Positions 1-9,112 are shown, counted from the stretch's first letter. The stretch: 64,000 bases of DNA from Aneurinibacillus tyrosinisolvens (GCF_001015055.1 NZ_BBWZ01000019.1:1-64000), one strand, 5' to 3'. Notes: a model not told the origin generated them from the sequence alone. Made by a program: numbers and translations.

Positions 1-47
1 ATTTAAGAATTTCCCTTCTCTTTTTGCTATTTATAGGAGGAATTATA

Positions 48-992
48 ATGGGGCGCAAAGAACGAAAAAGGTATGAAGATAATGCACGCGCATTAGAGTT
101 AATAAAAAAAGAAACAGAACTTACAGCTGAGGAAATCCAATACTTAAAGGAGTCTTATACAGGGGTTGGCGGCTTAACATCGAGCGCCTGGGCAAATGGA
201 CAGTTCTTCACGCCACAACCGGTTGCTCGTTTTGTCATCGATATGCTGGATATTAAGGAGGGAAAAGTGCTTGAACCAAGCGCCGGTGCTGGTGCTTTCT
301 TAAATCCATTGCCGGATACCTGTGAAGTTACAGCTGTCGAGCTCATGCATGACGCCTATACGGTAACAAAGAAATGTTACCCTCATGCAAATGTCATACA
401 GGGTGATTTTCTTGAAATGGATTTTACCGGCCAGAAGTTTCGGTACATCATCGGGAACCCGCCCTATGGTCTGAAAGTGGACTATGAGTATGAATACGGC
501 AAAAATTTCAAATCCGAGGTTGCTTTTATAGATAAATGCTTAAGGTTGCTTGAGCCAGGTGGGATATTGGCAATGGTGGTACCGGATTCGATCTTGAACA
601 CATCAAGAGAAAAACCATTCAGACAATATGTAATGGAGAGATACCGCTATCTTGGAACCGTATCTTTACCTCCGGAAACCTTCGCTCATGTTGGAACGAG
701 CGTAAGTACATCTGTTATGATGATCCAGCATGACGATATGACACCAGAGCAAAGAGGAGATTATTCGATTTTTATGGCACAATGCGAAAAAGTGGGGTGG
801 ACACGTCGTTTGGCAGCATGCGAGAGTGACTTGCCCGCTATTTTAGAAGCCTATAGGGAATTCAGGCATCAAAATCAAGTAAGCGTACCAGCTGTCGTAG
901 AGGAAAAGAACAATGTCATTCCGCTACCCATCCCTCAAGAACCAGAACCTCAACTCATGGAGGAAAATGGACAATTCTTGTTATTTGGATAA
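48..992 (+). CDS. N6-adenine DNA methyltransferase (orphan, class I SAM fold)
   Basis: Predicted to transfer a methyl group from SAM to adenine N6 in DNA. The protein (314 aa) has an approach segment GQFFTPQPVARFV, a SAM-binding motif I (LEPSAGAGAFL, about residue 84) and the catalytic motif IV NPPYG (about residue 146), followed by LEPGGILAMVVP, as in adenine methylases of type I/phage style. The start at 48 is chosen because TAGGAGG lies 7 nt upstream; a further upstream ATG lacks a ribosome site. No restriction partner is adjacent, so an orphan or anti-restriction methylase is likely. A degraded copy of its motif I-IV segment lies just downstream (995-1108). Family assignment is firm; target sequence is unknown. 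Confidence 0.9.
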   Translation: MGRKERKRYEDNARALELIKKETELTAEEIQYLKESYTGVGGLTSSAWANGQFFTPQPVARFVIDMLDIKEGKVLEPSAGAGAFLNPLPDTCEVTAVELMHDAYTVTKKCYPHANVIQGDFLEMDFTGQKFRYIIGNPPYGLKVDYEYEYGKNFKSEVAFIDKCLRLLEPGGILAMVVPDSILNTSREKPFRQYVMERYRYLGTVSLPPETFAHVGTSVSTSVMMIQHDDMTPEQRGDYSIFMAQCEKVGWTRRLAACESDLPAILEAYREFRHQNQVSVPAVVEEKNNVIPLPIPQEPEPQLMEENGQFLLFG

Positions 993-994
993 TC

Positions 995-1495
995 GCTGTC
1001 GAACTCATGCATAACGCCTACATGGTAACTAAAAAATGTTACCCTCACTTCACGCAAATGTCATTAAGGGTAATTTTTTTGAAATGGATTTTACCGGCCA
1101 GAAGTTTCACTGCATTTTCGGCTTACACGGGTCATAACCTGCCGCCGCTGTATGTCGTTGCAGATATTGAATCGACCGATAAGATAGCCCGATATGCCCG
1201 TATCATAGGAATAGCCGCTTTGAAGGTGAAGGATGGAAAAGTCATTGACCGCTTTGAAACTTTGGTAAATCCCAAGATGAAGATACCGAAAGCGGTACGG
1301 GAATTAACGGAGATAACAGATAAGGACGTAGCAGAAGCACCACCAAGTTATAAGGTAATAAAGCAATTCACTAAATTCCTTGAAGGGGTCTCCTATACCG
1401 GCACAAATCCGTTGCCTTCTATGGTTATAGGACCTGGAACAGTTCCAACGACTATCCAACAGGGAATCTTTCAGCAAAAGAGCAGGGAAGCCTAA
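995..1495 (+). pseudogene. Mosaic remnant: duplicated methyltransferase fragment joined to a truncated DnaQ-like exonuclease
   Basis: Bases 995-1108 are a diverged, indel-bearing copy of bases 333-441 inside the methyltransferase just upstream. The open frame then runs into about 100 residues that resemble the N-terminal half of a DEDDh 3'-5' exonuclease (PolC/DnaQ epsilon type): VVADIEST in place of the usual DxETTG, then RIIGIAALKV, FETLVNP, ELTEITD. The downstream catalytic Exo II/III segments are absent and the tail is unrelated. No ribosome site precedes it. I read it as two broken genes fused by recombination and not as a functional enzyme. Confidence 0.7.
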
Positions 1496-1517
1496 TGGCG
1501 AACCCTGCTCTTTTTTT
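1481..1517 (+). terminator. Intrinsic terminator
   Basis: AGCAGGG pairs with CCCTGCT, followed by a T7 run. It closes the methyltransferase/remnant unit and faces the converging minus-strand gene. Confidence 0.75.
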
Positions 1518-1552
1518 GACAATTAATTTTTATATTTTTGTCGTTTGTAATA

Positions 1553-2389
1553 TTACCACGGAATAGCGGCGGCACCTTTAGAAATACCGGCTGTGAATGA
1601 CAAGGTTCCACTTGTCCCTCTCTTGAAGGTTGCTTTAAAGTATCCAGCATTCCCGCTAATACCATCAGTCGTATTAACATAGTGGAACGGTGCATAATTG
1701 TTAACGTTGATATAGTAATTAGTACCAAACACTGGGCTTGCTATTGGGTTATTGATAATAACATCGGTTCCTAATCTACCGCCTCCATAAAGATTACCTT
1801 GTTCATACATAGATAATGTTAATTGCGTAATACCTGAAACTTGGGAATCTAGTTTTGTAAAGCTGGCATAGAAGGCATGTCCTTTAATCCAAACAGTAGT
1901 GTTATTAATCCCATCTTTATATATATAGTAATAGTAAGTCATGTTTGTTTTTACCGAAGATGTAGAATCAATGTCCGAAGAGGGGTCATTTGAATATGTA
2001 CCAGTTGGCTCGGCTGCTGCTGCTGAAACTGATTGTGTCCCAATATCAGCAATTGTATTGACGGCATATTTTTCAACAATTGATCCGTCTGGATTTTGGA
2101 TAGCTTCCAATTTTTGTTCCCATCTATGTACGTTTAGCTTTACTTTTTCATCTTTGTTACTTGATTTTGCTATCATACCTTCCGCTTTAATCTCTTCTTT
2201 ACTTAATTTCTTCGCTTTTTTAAGAATTTCTTTTGCATCCTTTATCTCATCCGCCTTAAAGATGACCTTACTTCCTTTTTGCACTAAAGCTTCGCCATCC
2301 AACTGTACATCAGAAGTTTGTTCTGCAAATGACACTTGGGGTACCAAAAACATAGTGGCAGCTAAACTTAAAGCAAGTAACTTTTTCAT
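1553..2389 (-). CDS. Secreted protein of unknown function
   Basis: 278 aa with a clear Sec signal peptide (MKKLLALSLAATMFLVPQVSFA, cleavage after SFA). The first half is lysine/glutamate-rich and probably helical; the second half is rich in Tyr, Asn, Thr and Gly and predicted to be beta-rich (MTYYYYIYKDG, NNYAPFHYVNTTDG). I recognise no enzyme motif. The start has AGGTTAC upstream and is followed by a perfect signal peptide. It is monocistronic, between the remnant above and a lipoprotein gene in the same orientation. An extracellular protein exported to the surface or medium is all that can be said. Confidence 0.75.
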   Translation of the reverse strand: MKKLLALSLAATMFLVPQVSFAEQTSDVQLDGEALVQKGSKVIFKADEIKDAKEILKKAKKLSKEEIKAEGMIAKSSNKDEKVKLNVHRWEQKLEAIQNPDGSIVEKYAVNTIADIGTQSVSAAAAEPTGTYSNDPSSDIDSTSSVKTNMTYYYYIYKDGINNTTVWIKGHAFYASFTKLDSQVSGITQLTLSMYEQGNLYGGGRLGTDVIINNPIASPVFGTNYYINVNNYAPFHYVNTTDGISGNAGYFKATFKRGTSGTLSFTAGISKGAAAIPW

Positions 2390-2517
2390 GAGTAACCTCC
2401 ATTTAGTATAAATGTAATTAATTACCTTAATAAGTTTAATTCTACCATTTTTTATGTATTAATCAACAAAAAATTCCAATATATTAAATATATTGGAATT
2501 TTTACACAATGTGTAAG

Positions 2518-2949
2518 TTACTTTGTTTGAATCAAGGTTATTGTTTCAGTTTTTTTATTGGCCGTAATTTCTACTCTCCAATCCTCTTTAGGTAAAGACA
2601 GAGTTTGACATCCGCTACAACTAGAATCACGGGTAAACTCATTTCTTTGATTTAGTGTTTCTGTTCCACTTCTTATTGCTTCTTTTCCATTCTTCAGAGC
2701 ATATGAAATATCACCAACTTTTTCTGGATTCTTTCCTATATATTCAACCGTTAATTTTTCTTGCTTTCTTTCTGTAAGCGAATCTGCTTCCGTTCTGAGC
2801 GTAGCTTTCCAGTCGTCACTTTGACCTTTCCAAATAAATGGTAGTTCCGTAGATTGGCTTCCTGTTTGCTGTGAATCCCCTTTTTCCGAGCATCCCACCA
2901 AGCCGAATAACATAATCAAGGATAGTGCTATTACTTTTACAATCTTCAT
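2518..2949 (-). CDS. Small lipoprotein
   Basis: 143 aa with a type II signal peptide and lipobox (LVGC, lipidated Cys about residue 20), so predicted to be anchored to the outer face of the membrane. The start at 2949 is set by GGAGGAATTTG directly upstream; the longer frame has no ribosome site. The mature part contains a CSGC pair (DSSCSGCQTL) and an EWR/VE beta-sandwich-like pattern reminiscent of lipoproteins annotated in Bacilli as BsuPI-like or DUF-type, but I cannot name a family. It is oriented with the secreted protein at 1553-2389 but separated by about 130 bp. Confidence 0.75.
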   Translation of the reverse strand: MKIVKVIALSLIMLFGLVGCSEKGDSQQTGSQSTELPFIWKGQSDDWKATLRTEADSLTERKQEKLTVEYIGKNPEKVGDISYALKNGKEAIRSGTETLNQRNEFTRDSSCSGCQTLSLPKEDWRVEITANKKTETITLIQTK

Positions 2950-3228
2950 CAAATTCCTCCAATCGAAATATAAAAAATAATAGCCAAGTAACAAAGTTAT
3001 TACATTTGGAAATATAGAATGATTATAATAAAGTTTTTGAAAAAAAGGAATAAAATAACAGAACTATTTATATTTAAATACAATTAAAAAAACACCTATT
3101 AGAAAAAATGGTCAGTATCCCAATAAACTATTAATGAACGCCCGGGGAGGGTGAAAGGGATGAAGGAAGTAATAGTGATATAGCTTGGTTTATGGTTATA
3201 ATAGGTGGAAAATAAAGAGAGGGGAATT

Positions 3229-3549
3229 ATGGATAAGATATTCTTAAGTAAAAATCGCAAAGTCTTTTGGTGGCTAATACTAAGTCATGTTTTTTACGTG
3301 TTGTTTCTGTTAGTTTGGGCCTTCTTCTCTGGTATGTCTGTGATGATGTTTGATATGGGAATAGATATGAAGATGCTTACACTCTACTTTGGAATTCTAG
3401 CCTATCCACTCGCCGTTATTTTTTCTATCCTTTTTAGTTGGGTTTTTTATCGAAAGGCCAAATATAGAATCAGTATCTTCTGGAGCTTGCTTCCGTTAAT
3501 TTGGATTATCCCCATTGGTGGTTTTCTTATATATGCCAATTTAAGGTAA
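3229..3549 (+). CDS. Small integral membrane protein
   Basis: 106 aa, three predicted membrane helices (about residues 12-35, 48-70 and 82-102), Lys/Arg-rich loops. Start at 3229 has GAGAGGGG 6 nt upstream. No family recognised. The upstream 230 bp (2995-3228) is AT-rich with no convincing gene. A small hairpin with T-run follows the stop. Confidence 0.65.
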   Translation: MDKIFLSKNRKVFWWLILSHVFYVLFLLVWAFFSGMSVMMFDMGIDMKMLTLYFGILAYPLAVIFSILFSWVFYRKAKYRISIFWSLLPLIWIIPIGGFLIYANLR

Positions 3550-3573
3550 GAGTCTGTATGAGGCTCTTTTTTA
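3548..3573 (+). terminator. Intrinsic terminator
   Basis: AAGAG/CTCTT stem with T6 immediately after the membrane protein gene. Confidence 0.55.
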
Positions 3574-3630
3574 TGTCAGTCAGACGATCTGTTACTATTA
3601 GAGGATAGTAAAAGTTAAAAAATAGGTATA

Positions 3631-3659
3631 TTGCATTATGTTTGATTCTATGCTAATCT
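3631..3659 (+). promoter_or_regulatory. Sigma-A-type promoter for the chemotaxis receptor
   Basis: TTGCAT, a 17-bp spacer, then TAATCT. It sits 34 bp before a structured leader and 160 bp before the receptor gene. No sigma-D-type TAAA/GCCGATAT promoter, usual for Bacillus chemoreceptors, was seen. Confidence 0.45.
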
Positions 3660-3692
3660 ATTGAAACAATAACCAAATACGGACCAACAATA

Positions 3693-3769
3693 GGCGGAAG
3701 TACCGCCGGATGTAACTAGACTTAATAAGTCTTATTCAGTTATGCCCGGGGGAGTTTCTGCCTTTTTTG
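3693..3769 (+). promoter_or_regulatory. Structured leader ending in a terminator-like hairpin (possible riboswitch/attenuator)
   Basis: GGCGGAA (3693-3699) pairs with TTCTGCC (3756-3762), which is followed by T6GT8. Inside are CCGCCGG facing CCGGGGG (one mismatch), AACT/AGTT, and an AGACTT/AAGTCT hairpin. An alternative small hairpin, GGCGG/CCGCC at 3693-3707, would break the long stem, so two mutually exclusive folds are possible. c-di-GMP riboswitches often precede chemoreceptors, but the conserved GEMM-I and GEMM-II sequences are not present, so the class is left open. Confidence 0.5.
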
Positions 3770-3818
3770 TTTTTTTTGTTATTTGGAAGAGAATAGGTTG
3801 AATAAGGAGTAGAGAGAC

Positions 3819-5840
3819 ATGTCGATTAAAATGAAATTACCGATGTACATTGGAGGACTAGTAACGGCGTCCCTTTTGGTTTCAGGGTTAATCAGCTACG
3901 AAAGCAGCTCCAATGCTCTAATCGAAAGTAGTAAACATGAATTACATACGAGTGCTGAACGAACAGCAAGCATTATCGATAGTCTCCAAAATGGAGAAAT
4001 ATTAACGGGCTCCATCATGGCAAACAACAAAAGAGTTAAAGATTTTGTGGACTTTAGTAATTATGGGAATCAGCAGGGAATGAAGGGGTTGGAATCAGCC
4101 GTAGATAATTTTTTGAAAGAGAGTTTTGACCAGACAAAAGACCATGCCCATATGTTTGTCATCAATAAAAATGGTTACGATGTTGCAGATAGCCACCCTC
4201 AATTCGAGAATCAATCCACCACATATACTGACCGGGACTACTATAAAGGGGCGATGGAAGGGAAAGCCACTGTTGGCAAAATGGTGATTTCTAAAAACTC
4301 GGGAAAACCAGTCATTGTCATAGGTGTTCCGATAAAAGCGGATTCGGGAGAGGTGATTGGTGTCCTTGCCAATTCGATCAATGCCGAATTCTTTACCAAC
4401 TATATTCACAATATTAAAGTCGGAACTACAGGTAAAGCTTATCTAGTGGATCGGGATGGTACGATTCTTGCCCATCCAGAAAAAGAACAAATCAATACGA
4501 AGTCCGAACGAACTGAGTTGATGAATGGAGTCAATAGTGTTGAAAATAACGACCAAATAAATGTCAAACAATTTGATGACCCAAATGGTATAGGGGAAAC
4601 TTCCCTGGTTAGTGTGGCAAATATTCCAGATTCTACTTGGGTGGTCGCTGTAGAGGATGGATATAGTGATATCCAAGCTCCGGCGAAAGCAATCCTGTTT
4701 AAAATGTTATTGGTGATGGTCCTTGGCATTGTGATTTCGGCTTTGATTGGTTGGTACATCTCACGGATGATTACCACTCCGCTTACTCGCTTAGTTGGGA
4801 ATATGAAAGAAATGTCCGAAGGGAACCTGGATGTTGCGATGAATGAGCAATATAAAGACGAATTTAAAGTGTTGGCAGATAGCTTTAATACCATGTCCGA
4901 AAAAATGAGAATGGTCATTTCTCACATGAATCAATCTATTGGCATATTGAATCAAAGTACGAATGAGCTGGACGCTTCCGCTAAATTAACGGCCCAATCG
5001 GTTAATGAAACGGCAATTACCACATCAGAGATAGCGAGAGCGGTTGAATCTCAAGCTCAGGATGCCGAAGGTGTAACACAACAAATGACACAACTCGGTT
5101 TGCAAATTGATGGAATTAATAATCAAACGGAATTGGTCAAAGAACATACAAATGCCATTATTGAACATTTCAGTCGTGATAAGCAGGTCATTGAAAATCT
5201 GTTGAAAATTAACGAGCAAAGTTATCAAGAAATAGAAAAGGTTGCCCAGGTGACGGAATCCCTGGATATCTCTTCCCAAAATATCGGGAATATTACCAAA
5301 GTCATTAGTGACATAGCAAGCCAGACCAATTTATTAGCGTTGAATGCCAGTATTGAGGCGGCACGAGCAGGAGAGTATGGAAGAGGTTTTTCCGTGGTTG
5401 CAGATGAAATCCGTAAATTAGCGGAACAATCCGCCCATTCCGTGAAGGAAATTGACAGCATCATTCAGGAAACACAAAACTATTCAAAAGCAAATATTGA
5501 AAGTATTCATTCCATGAAAGTCATCTCAAGCGAACAAAGTGAGTTTGTAGCCCAAACCAAAGAGTCTTTTGATGAAATCATGAATAAGGTGACAGACATT
5601 GCTAATCGTATTTCTACAGTTGCAGTTGAATTGGATAACATGCAACGTGGAAAAGATGAAGTCATCTCATACGTTCAAAATGTTTCGGCAGCCACAGAAG
5701 AGGTTTCTGCCTCCGTCGAAGAAGTGTCAGCTACTTCCGAAGAACAATCGGCTACTGTTCAACAATTAGCAGGAATGGTTGAAACGATTAACAATTTAAC
5801 ACAAGAACTGGCTAAAACAGCAAGTATTTTTAAAGCATAA
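3819..5840 (+). CDS. Methyl-accepting chemotaxis protein (dCache-HAMP-MA)
   Basis: 673 aa transmembrane chemoreceptor. Residues 8-27 form TM1; about 30-280 an extracellular double-Cache sensor ([44 protein letters not shown]); 288-314 TM2 followed by a HAMP linker (about 315-368); and 380-655 the cytoplasmic signalling coiled coil with the hallmark hairpin tip sequence ([22 protein letters not shown], here described by its position near 500-525). The ligand is unknown; DRDYY-type Cache domains often bind amino acids or carboxylates. It would signal to host CheA/CheW, since no chemotaxis kinase lies in the window. The start has AAGGAG 11 nt upstream. Confidence 0.95.
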   Translation: MSIKMKLPMYIGGLVTASLLVSGLISYESSSNALIESSKHELHTSAERTASIIDSLQNGEILTGSIMANNKRVKDFVDFSNYGNQQGMKGLESAVDNFLKESFDQTKDHAHMFVINKNGYDVADSHPQFENQSTTYTDRDYYKGAMEGKATVGKMVISKNSGKPVIVIGVPIKADSGEVIGVLANSINAEFFTNYIHNIKVGTTGKAYLVDRDGTILAHPEKEQINTKSERTELMNGVNSVENNDQINVKQFDDPNGIGETSLVSVANIPDSTWVVAVEDGYSDIQAPAKAILFKMLLVMVLGIVISALIGWYISRMITTPLTRLVGNMKEMSEGNLDVAMNEQYKDEFKVLADSFNTMSEKMRMVISHMNQSIGILNQSTNELDASAKLTAQSVNETAITTSEIARAVESQAQDAEGVTQQMTQLGLQIDGINNQTELVKEHTNAIIEHFSRDKQVIENLLKINEQSYQEIEKVAQVTESLDISSQNIGNITKVISDIASQTNLLALNASIEAARAGEYGRGFSVVADEIRKLAEQSAHSVKEIDSIIQETQNYSKANIESIHSMKVISSEQSEFVAQTKESFDEIMNKVTDIANRISTVAVELDNMQRGKDEVISYVQNVSAATEEVSASVEEVSATSEEQSATVQQLAGMVETINNLTQELAKTASIFKA

Positions 5841-5842
5841 TT

Positions 5843-5879
5843 AAAAGCCGATAATCTCCTGGTGAGTTTATCGGCTTTT
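5843..5879. terminator. Bidirectional intrinsic terminator
   Basis: Perfect 12-bp inverted repeat AAAAGCCGATAA / TTATCGGCTTTT with A and T tracts on both sides, between the convergent chemoreceptor and glucosaminidase genes. Confidence 0.85.
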
Positions 5880-5885
5880 ATCATT

Positions 5886-6539
5886 TTATACAGCTGGTGT
5901 ACGAAGCATTTGAGCGTAAATTTTTAGTATATCCTCTCCGTAACCTTTTCCTGGTACGGCCCATCTACCATTTAAGTTTTGCCAATTCGGTGCGATGCCT
6001 CTTGCCACATATTTAAATCGCGGGTCTGCCACTGGTTCATAGGCTGGCAGTTTCCCTTTGCTTGCGTAGGCATATAAATGCTGGATATGAGCACGGACAC
6101 CTTGTTCTGGTGTTGTAAAGTAGTTTCCTTTCGTTGTTCTACTATTCCCTACTGCTCCTATCCCTGCATAGTTATGCTGATTCGCTGTTACGACTCCACC
6201 AAATCGATGATAGCCGGTTTCTTTAAGCATCTGGCAAAAAGCGATATCTCCGCGAATTCCATATTTCTCCCCAATTTCTAAGTACAATTTAGGCAATTGA
6301 GTAGGGAAGTTCGGATTCACTTTACGGGCAAAAGCAAGCATTTGTTGTTCAGTAGCTAATGCCTTACCCATGATTGGCTGCTTTCCGGTTGTTTTAGAGT
6401 TTAATAGTGTTGAAGAAAAAGGGATAAAAATTGTATTACTGTTTTGGGCATAAACACTGTTCGTCGTAGACGCCGAAATCGTTCCTCCTGTAAATACAAG
6501 GCCAATAGTAACCGCTGTAAGTGTAATTTTTTTTAACAT
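5886..6539 (-). CDS. Secreted N-acetylglucosaminidase (LytG/GH73-like)
   Basis: 217 aa; signal peptide (about residues 1-29), then a glucosaminidase domain (about 60-215). Typical family features visible: an early catalytic-type Glu in CQMLKETGYHRFGG, then QHNYAGIGAVGNS, the YFTTPEQGVRAHIQHLYAYAS block and the C-terminal WAVPGKGYGEDILKIYAQML. The enzyme would cut GlcNAc-MurNAc bonds in peptidoglycan outside the cell. It stands alone and its ribosome site is weak (GGAATTG 10 nt upstream). Related host enzymes act in vegetative wall growth; here it could help wall remodelling for transfer, which is inference. Confidence 0.85.
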   Translation of the reverse strand: MLKKITLTAVTIGLVFTGGTISASTTNSVYAQNSNTIFIPFSSTLLNSKTTGKQPIMGKALATEQQMLAFARKVNPNFPTQLPKLYLEIGEKYGIRGDIAFCQMLKETGYHRFGGVVTANQHNYAGIGAVGNSRTTKGNYFTTPEQGVRAHIQHLYAYASKGKLPAYEPVADPRFKYVARGIAPNWQNLNGRWAVPGKGYGEDILKIYAQMLRTPAV

Positions 6540-6742
6540 ATATTTAGTACAATTCCTATTAAAGTAGTAAGGCTTGTACTCTTTCCTCCTCTTAAAAACA
6601 TTTATTTTGGTAAATCAATGTAACAAAGAAAAATTTTTCCTTATAATTAGACTTTTTACTAGTCTATTTGTTTCAAAGTTTTTAATTTGGGTAAATACTT
6701 TGTTTGAAATCATTCGTTATGACTTTTTTTAGGTAAAGGAAT

Positions 6743-6786
6743 AATAGAGTCGGAATGCTCAATTTGATTATCATTCCGACTCTATT
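6743..6786. terminator. Bidirectional terminator
   Basis: AATAGAGTCGGAATG pairs with CATTCCGACTCTATT (15 bp, loop about 14 nt). It lies between two minus-strand genes and would end the upstream 6834-7727 unit. The rest of 6540-6833 is AT-rich leader with no gene seen. Confidence 0.65.
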
Positions 6787-6833
6787 AACGAGACACTATT
6801 CTAGGGTGGAGTAAGCTCCCTCTTTAGTTAAAA

Positions 6834-7727
6834 TTAATTTAATGGGTTTCCTGATTCTTCCTCTTTTTCCCCAACTAAATCTTCAATGATAATAACGGAT
6901 TTAACACTATGAGAAAGGGGAAAGAGTGGTTCTTCTTCCTTTTTCGCTGAATTTGCTTCTAGCTGCCAAATGATTCGTTCAGCAAAATCACAATCCTCGG
7001 GGATATAATGTGGCTCTTCCACTTCCTCATTAATCTTTGCCCAGGCATAAATGACCGTAAAGAATAGTTGTTCATCAAAAGGAAGGAAACTGTCCAAACG
7101 TCCAAATTTAATTTGAGTTGTAATCTTTTCGAATAATGGCATTGCAACTTGAACTCGTCTTTTAATTTCCTTATTGTATACATGAAGTCGGAATGGAGAC
7201 AGGGTATGAGTAATAAGTGTCTCTGCGACTGCTTCATACATTTCCTTAGCTGAGTAATACATGTAAAGCATGGCTCCGGTTTCTGTTAATTTGTATTCAC
7301 GCCATAATGATGTAAGGATTTCATAGCACCCGCTGTAGAATCTATCCTTAAAATCTTTATAATAACTTTCCCCTTTCGGTTCAATCGTTTCTTCCTCTGT
7401 TAATTCCGATACATAATCAGACACAAGTTCCCACATTTTCTTCGGAATCTCGAATACAAAAGGAGGGCCGGACTTTTCACCGTACCATTCATAAGGGATA
7501 TTAAACACCGGTCCAAAATCAAGACAAAGATAATCTGTATAATCTCTCTTCATAAAGAGGCTCATACTATCATCTTTAAGTTGGGATTTTAGCTTTTCTA
7601 ATTCTAACTGCACTTCTTTCATTGATAATGTCTTACTGATCAATTCTTCTCTCCCGGCAGCTACTTCTACCTGGGCATAAAATAAACAAAAATCGGCAAG
7701 TACTTCATGATTTAGTGATAAATTCAC
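6834..7727 (-). CDS. Unknown cytoplasmic protein
   Basis: 297 aa, no signal peptide or membrane segment, mixed helical composition, acidic C-terminal tail. I recognise no family. The start is GTG at 7727 with AAGGAGG 8 nt upstream; a longer frame starting at 7763 would begin inside the leader hairpin and is rejected. Transcription starts from an extended -10 promoter near 7840 and passes a terminator-like hairpin (7758-7791) whose sequence is shared with leaders at 61347 and 62329, so this gene probably shares regulation with the CHAP peptidase and small-protein genes at the other end of the window. Confidence 0.65.
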   Translation of the reverse strand: MNLSLNHEVLADFCLFYAQVEVAAGREELISKTLSMKEVQLELEKLKSQLKDDSMSLFMKRDYTDYLCLDFGPVFNIPYEWYGEKSGPPFVFEIPKKMWELVSDYVSELTEEETIEPKGESYYKDFKDRFYSGCYEILTSLWREYKLTETGAMLYMYYSAKEMYEAVAETLITHTLSPFRLHVYNKEIKRRVQVAMPLFEKITTQIKFGRLDSFLPFDEQLFFTVIYAWAKINEEVEEPHYIPEDCDFAERIIWQLEANSAKKEEEPLFPLSHSVKSVIIIEDLVGEKEEESGNPLN

Positions 7728-7751
7728 TTCAAATTCCTCCTTTTTGGCAAT

Positions 7752-7791
7752 AAAAAAACGCACGAATCCCTATGCTTTAGGAATCGTGCGT
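7752..7791 (-). terminator. Leader hairpin (attenuator-like), copy of a repeated leader element
   Basis: On the minus strand, ACGCACGA/TCGTGCGT stem with T7, placed between promoter and ribosome site of the 6834-7727 gene. The preceding GCGAAGCACGCACGA is identical to the leader at 62325-62339. Confidence 0.7.
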
Positions 7792-7836
7792 GCTTCGCAA
7801 CATTTAGTTTATGTAATTATGAAATTAACTGAATTG

Positions 7837-7867
7837 AGTATAACATGGTTGTGTCATTAAATGGAAT
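7837..7867 (-). promoter_or_regulatory. Extended -10 promoter
   Basis: Minus strand TGTTATACT (TGn extension plus TATACT, -10 at 7842-7837), with TTCCAT about 18 bp upstream. Drives the unknown gene 6834-7727; divergent from the operon 1 promoter. Confidence 0.5.
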
Positions 7868-7946
7868 CCCCTTTTTTGAAACTTATTAAGTACCCTTTCA
7901 ATAACATATTTCTTGTAACACTTTTGCTAATATATAACAAAACGAA

Positions 7947-7975
7947 TAGACAGACATATGCTAGCATGATACACT
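7947..7975 (+). promoter_or_regulatory. Operon 1 promoter (sigma-A type)
   Basis: TAGACA, 17-bp spacer, TACACT. Same geometry as the promoters of operons 2 (28440) and 3 (36422), each followed by a homologous leader. Confidence 0.6.
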
Positions 7976-8200
7976 GGGTTTATATTTATTTTTCATTGTA
8001 TTTTTTACTTTCTCCGCAAGCGCGAGGAAAGAACTGTTTTGTAAATGCGCTCCCAAAGAGTGACCAATCTGCCTATGCAGACATGCCTTTTTTGAGGTCT
8101 ATTGGTACTTTTTGGGAGCGTTTTTTTTTGCGTTCACAACCAAATAACTTTGATGGAGAGACGAATGACAATTCATATTGTTAGTCGTCTTTTTTTATTT
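7976..8200 (+). promoter_or_regulatory. Operon 1 structured leader, copy 1 of a three-copy leader family
   Basis: A T-rich stretch containing TTTTTCATT is followed by a stem-loop at 8008-8031 (CTTTCTC/GAGGAAAG around CGCAAGCGC), 33 nt after the -10 box. Next is a long hairpin at 8048-8120, CGCTCCCAAA and ACCAAT pairing with ATTGGT and TTTGGGAGCG, followed by T9; then a second hairpin (8159-8190, AGACGA/TCGTCT) with T7 that abuts the AGGAGG of the first gene. An open frame at 7861-8184 overlaps these structures, has no ribosome site, and is not taken as a gene. Confidence 0.6.
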
Positions 8201-8215
8201 TTAGGAGGGAAGGGA

Positions 8216-8545
8216 ATGAGTTTAAATCCAAAGGCTTTGTTTGACGCTATTTCTATGCGAGCAGAGCCAGAAGAGAAGGTTTCCGTTGTAGAAAATGCCA
8301 TGATGATTACGAACAGGGTGTGCTTCTACCGGGAACCATTCAAAGGCATTACGTTTGACTCCTTCAATTATGAAGATTTGGAGGATGCGTTCAACTCACT
8401 TCTCACTTATATCCCTGATGAATGGGGCGGTGATGAAGATGATTTTGAATGGGATTCCCATGTAGTGGAAGTCAATCGTAAAGCTCGTCTTGCACAAGTT
8501 GTACATGAACTAAAATCCGTTAAAAAGCGGAGAGCATTTTTTTAG
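8216..8545 (+). CDS. Small acidic protein, first gene of the ubiquitin-like operon
   Basis: 109 aa, soluble, acidic centre (PDEWGGDEDDFEWD) and basic C-terminus (KSVKKRRAFF). No recognised family. The start at 8216 follows AGGAGGGAAGGGA, which directly abuts the terminator-like hairpin of the leader. It is 15 bp upstream of the next gene, so almost certainly co-transcribed and probably co-functional with the cassette. Confidence 0.7.
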   Translation: MSLNPKALFDAISMRAEPEEKVSVVENAMMITNRVCFYREPFKGITFDSFNYEDLEDAFNSLLTYIPDEWGGDEDDFEWDSHVVEVNRKARLAQVVHELKSVKKRRAFF

Positions 8546-8560
8546 GAGGATTGATGTTGA

Positions 8561-9094
8561 ATGGCAAGACTGCTGTTTATGTCAAATGACACTTGGGAAA
8601 CCGGGCTTCTTGAACTCGATATTTTTATGACGGGGAAACTTTTGTTTGACCACGGTTATTTAAAAGAATCGAGTGCGGAAGCATGGATAGAATCCTGTGG
8701 TTATGACCGTGATGAAGTTTTCATTAAGGCATTATCTATCATAATAGGCTCGCCAGTTTGCGTTCATCCTCATAATGAAGAGGATGATAAAGAAGAGGAG
8801 AGCATGTCCTATTATGAAGATAAAGTAATTTACTCTATACCGATACCGCAAGTGCAGAAATGGCATGAGCGTAAAAAGAAGTTAGAGAAAAAAACCATTG
8901 CAAAAAAAGAGTTAGCTATTTTATCTCCTTTAAACGGAGTGGACATCGGGGCTTCATTTACCGATGGGGAATTTGAGGTTGAGCTTACCCCTTATGGTCT
9001 TAAGATATGGGCGTTTGGCAGCTACAAATTCTACCACTTAGCGATAGAGGAGTTTTTCAATTTTATGGAGTGTTTGGAAAAAGAATTAGCATAA
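8561..9094 (+). CDS. Unknown protein of the ubiquitin-like operon
   Basis: 177 aa, soluble. N-terminal half acidic with a central EEDDKEEE stretch, then a basic linker (about residues 105-125) and a C-terminal part with regular beta-strand pattern (GEFEVELTPYGLKIWAFGSYKFYHLA). I cannot assign a family. GGAGG lies 13 nt upstream of the chosen ATG; no closer in-frame start exists. It is 18 bp from the E2-like gene and likely translationally linked to it. Confidence 0.65.
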   Translation: MARLLFMSNDTWETGLLELDIFMTGKLLFDHGYLKESSAEAWIESCGYDRDEVFIKALSIIIGSPVCVHPHNEEDDKEEESMSYYEDKVIYSIPIPQVQKWHERKKKLEKKTIAKKELAILSPLNGVDIGASFTDGEFEVELTPYGLKIWAFGSYKFYHLAIEEFFNFMECLEKELA

Positions 9095-9112
9095 TGCGAG
9101 GAGGAATTTTAC

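Noticed and set aside
3693-3762. c-di-GMP (GEMM-I or II) riboswitch
   Set aside because: Position fits, but the conserved GEMM core sequences are missing. Kept only as an unassigned structured leader.
7861-8184. Open frame of 107 codons before operon 1
   Set aside because: It overlaps the promoter, the conserved stem-loop and the long hairpin, has no ribosome site, and its translation shows no protein-like pattern. The region is better explained as RNA leader.
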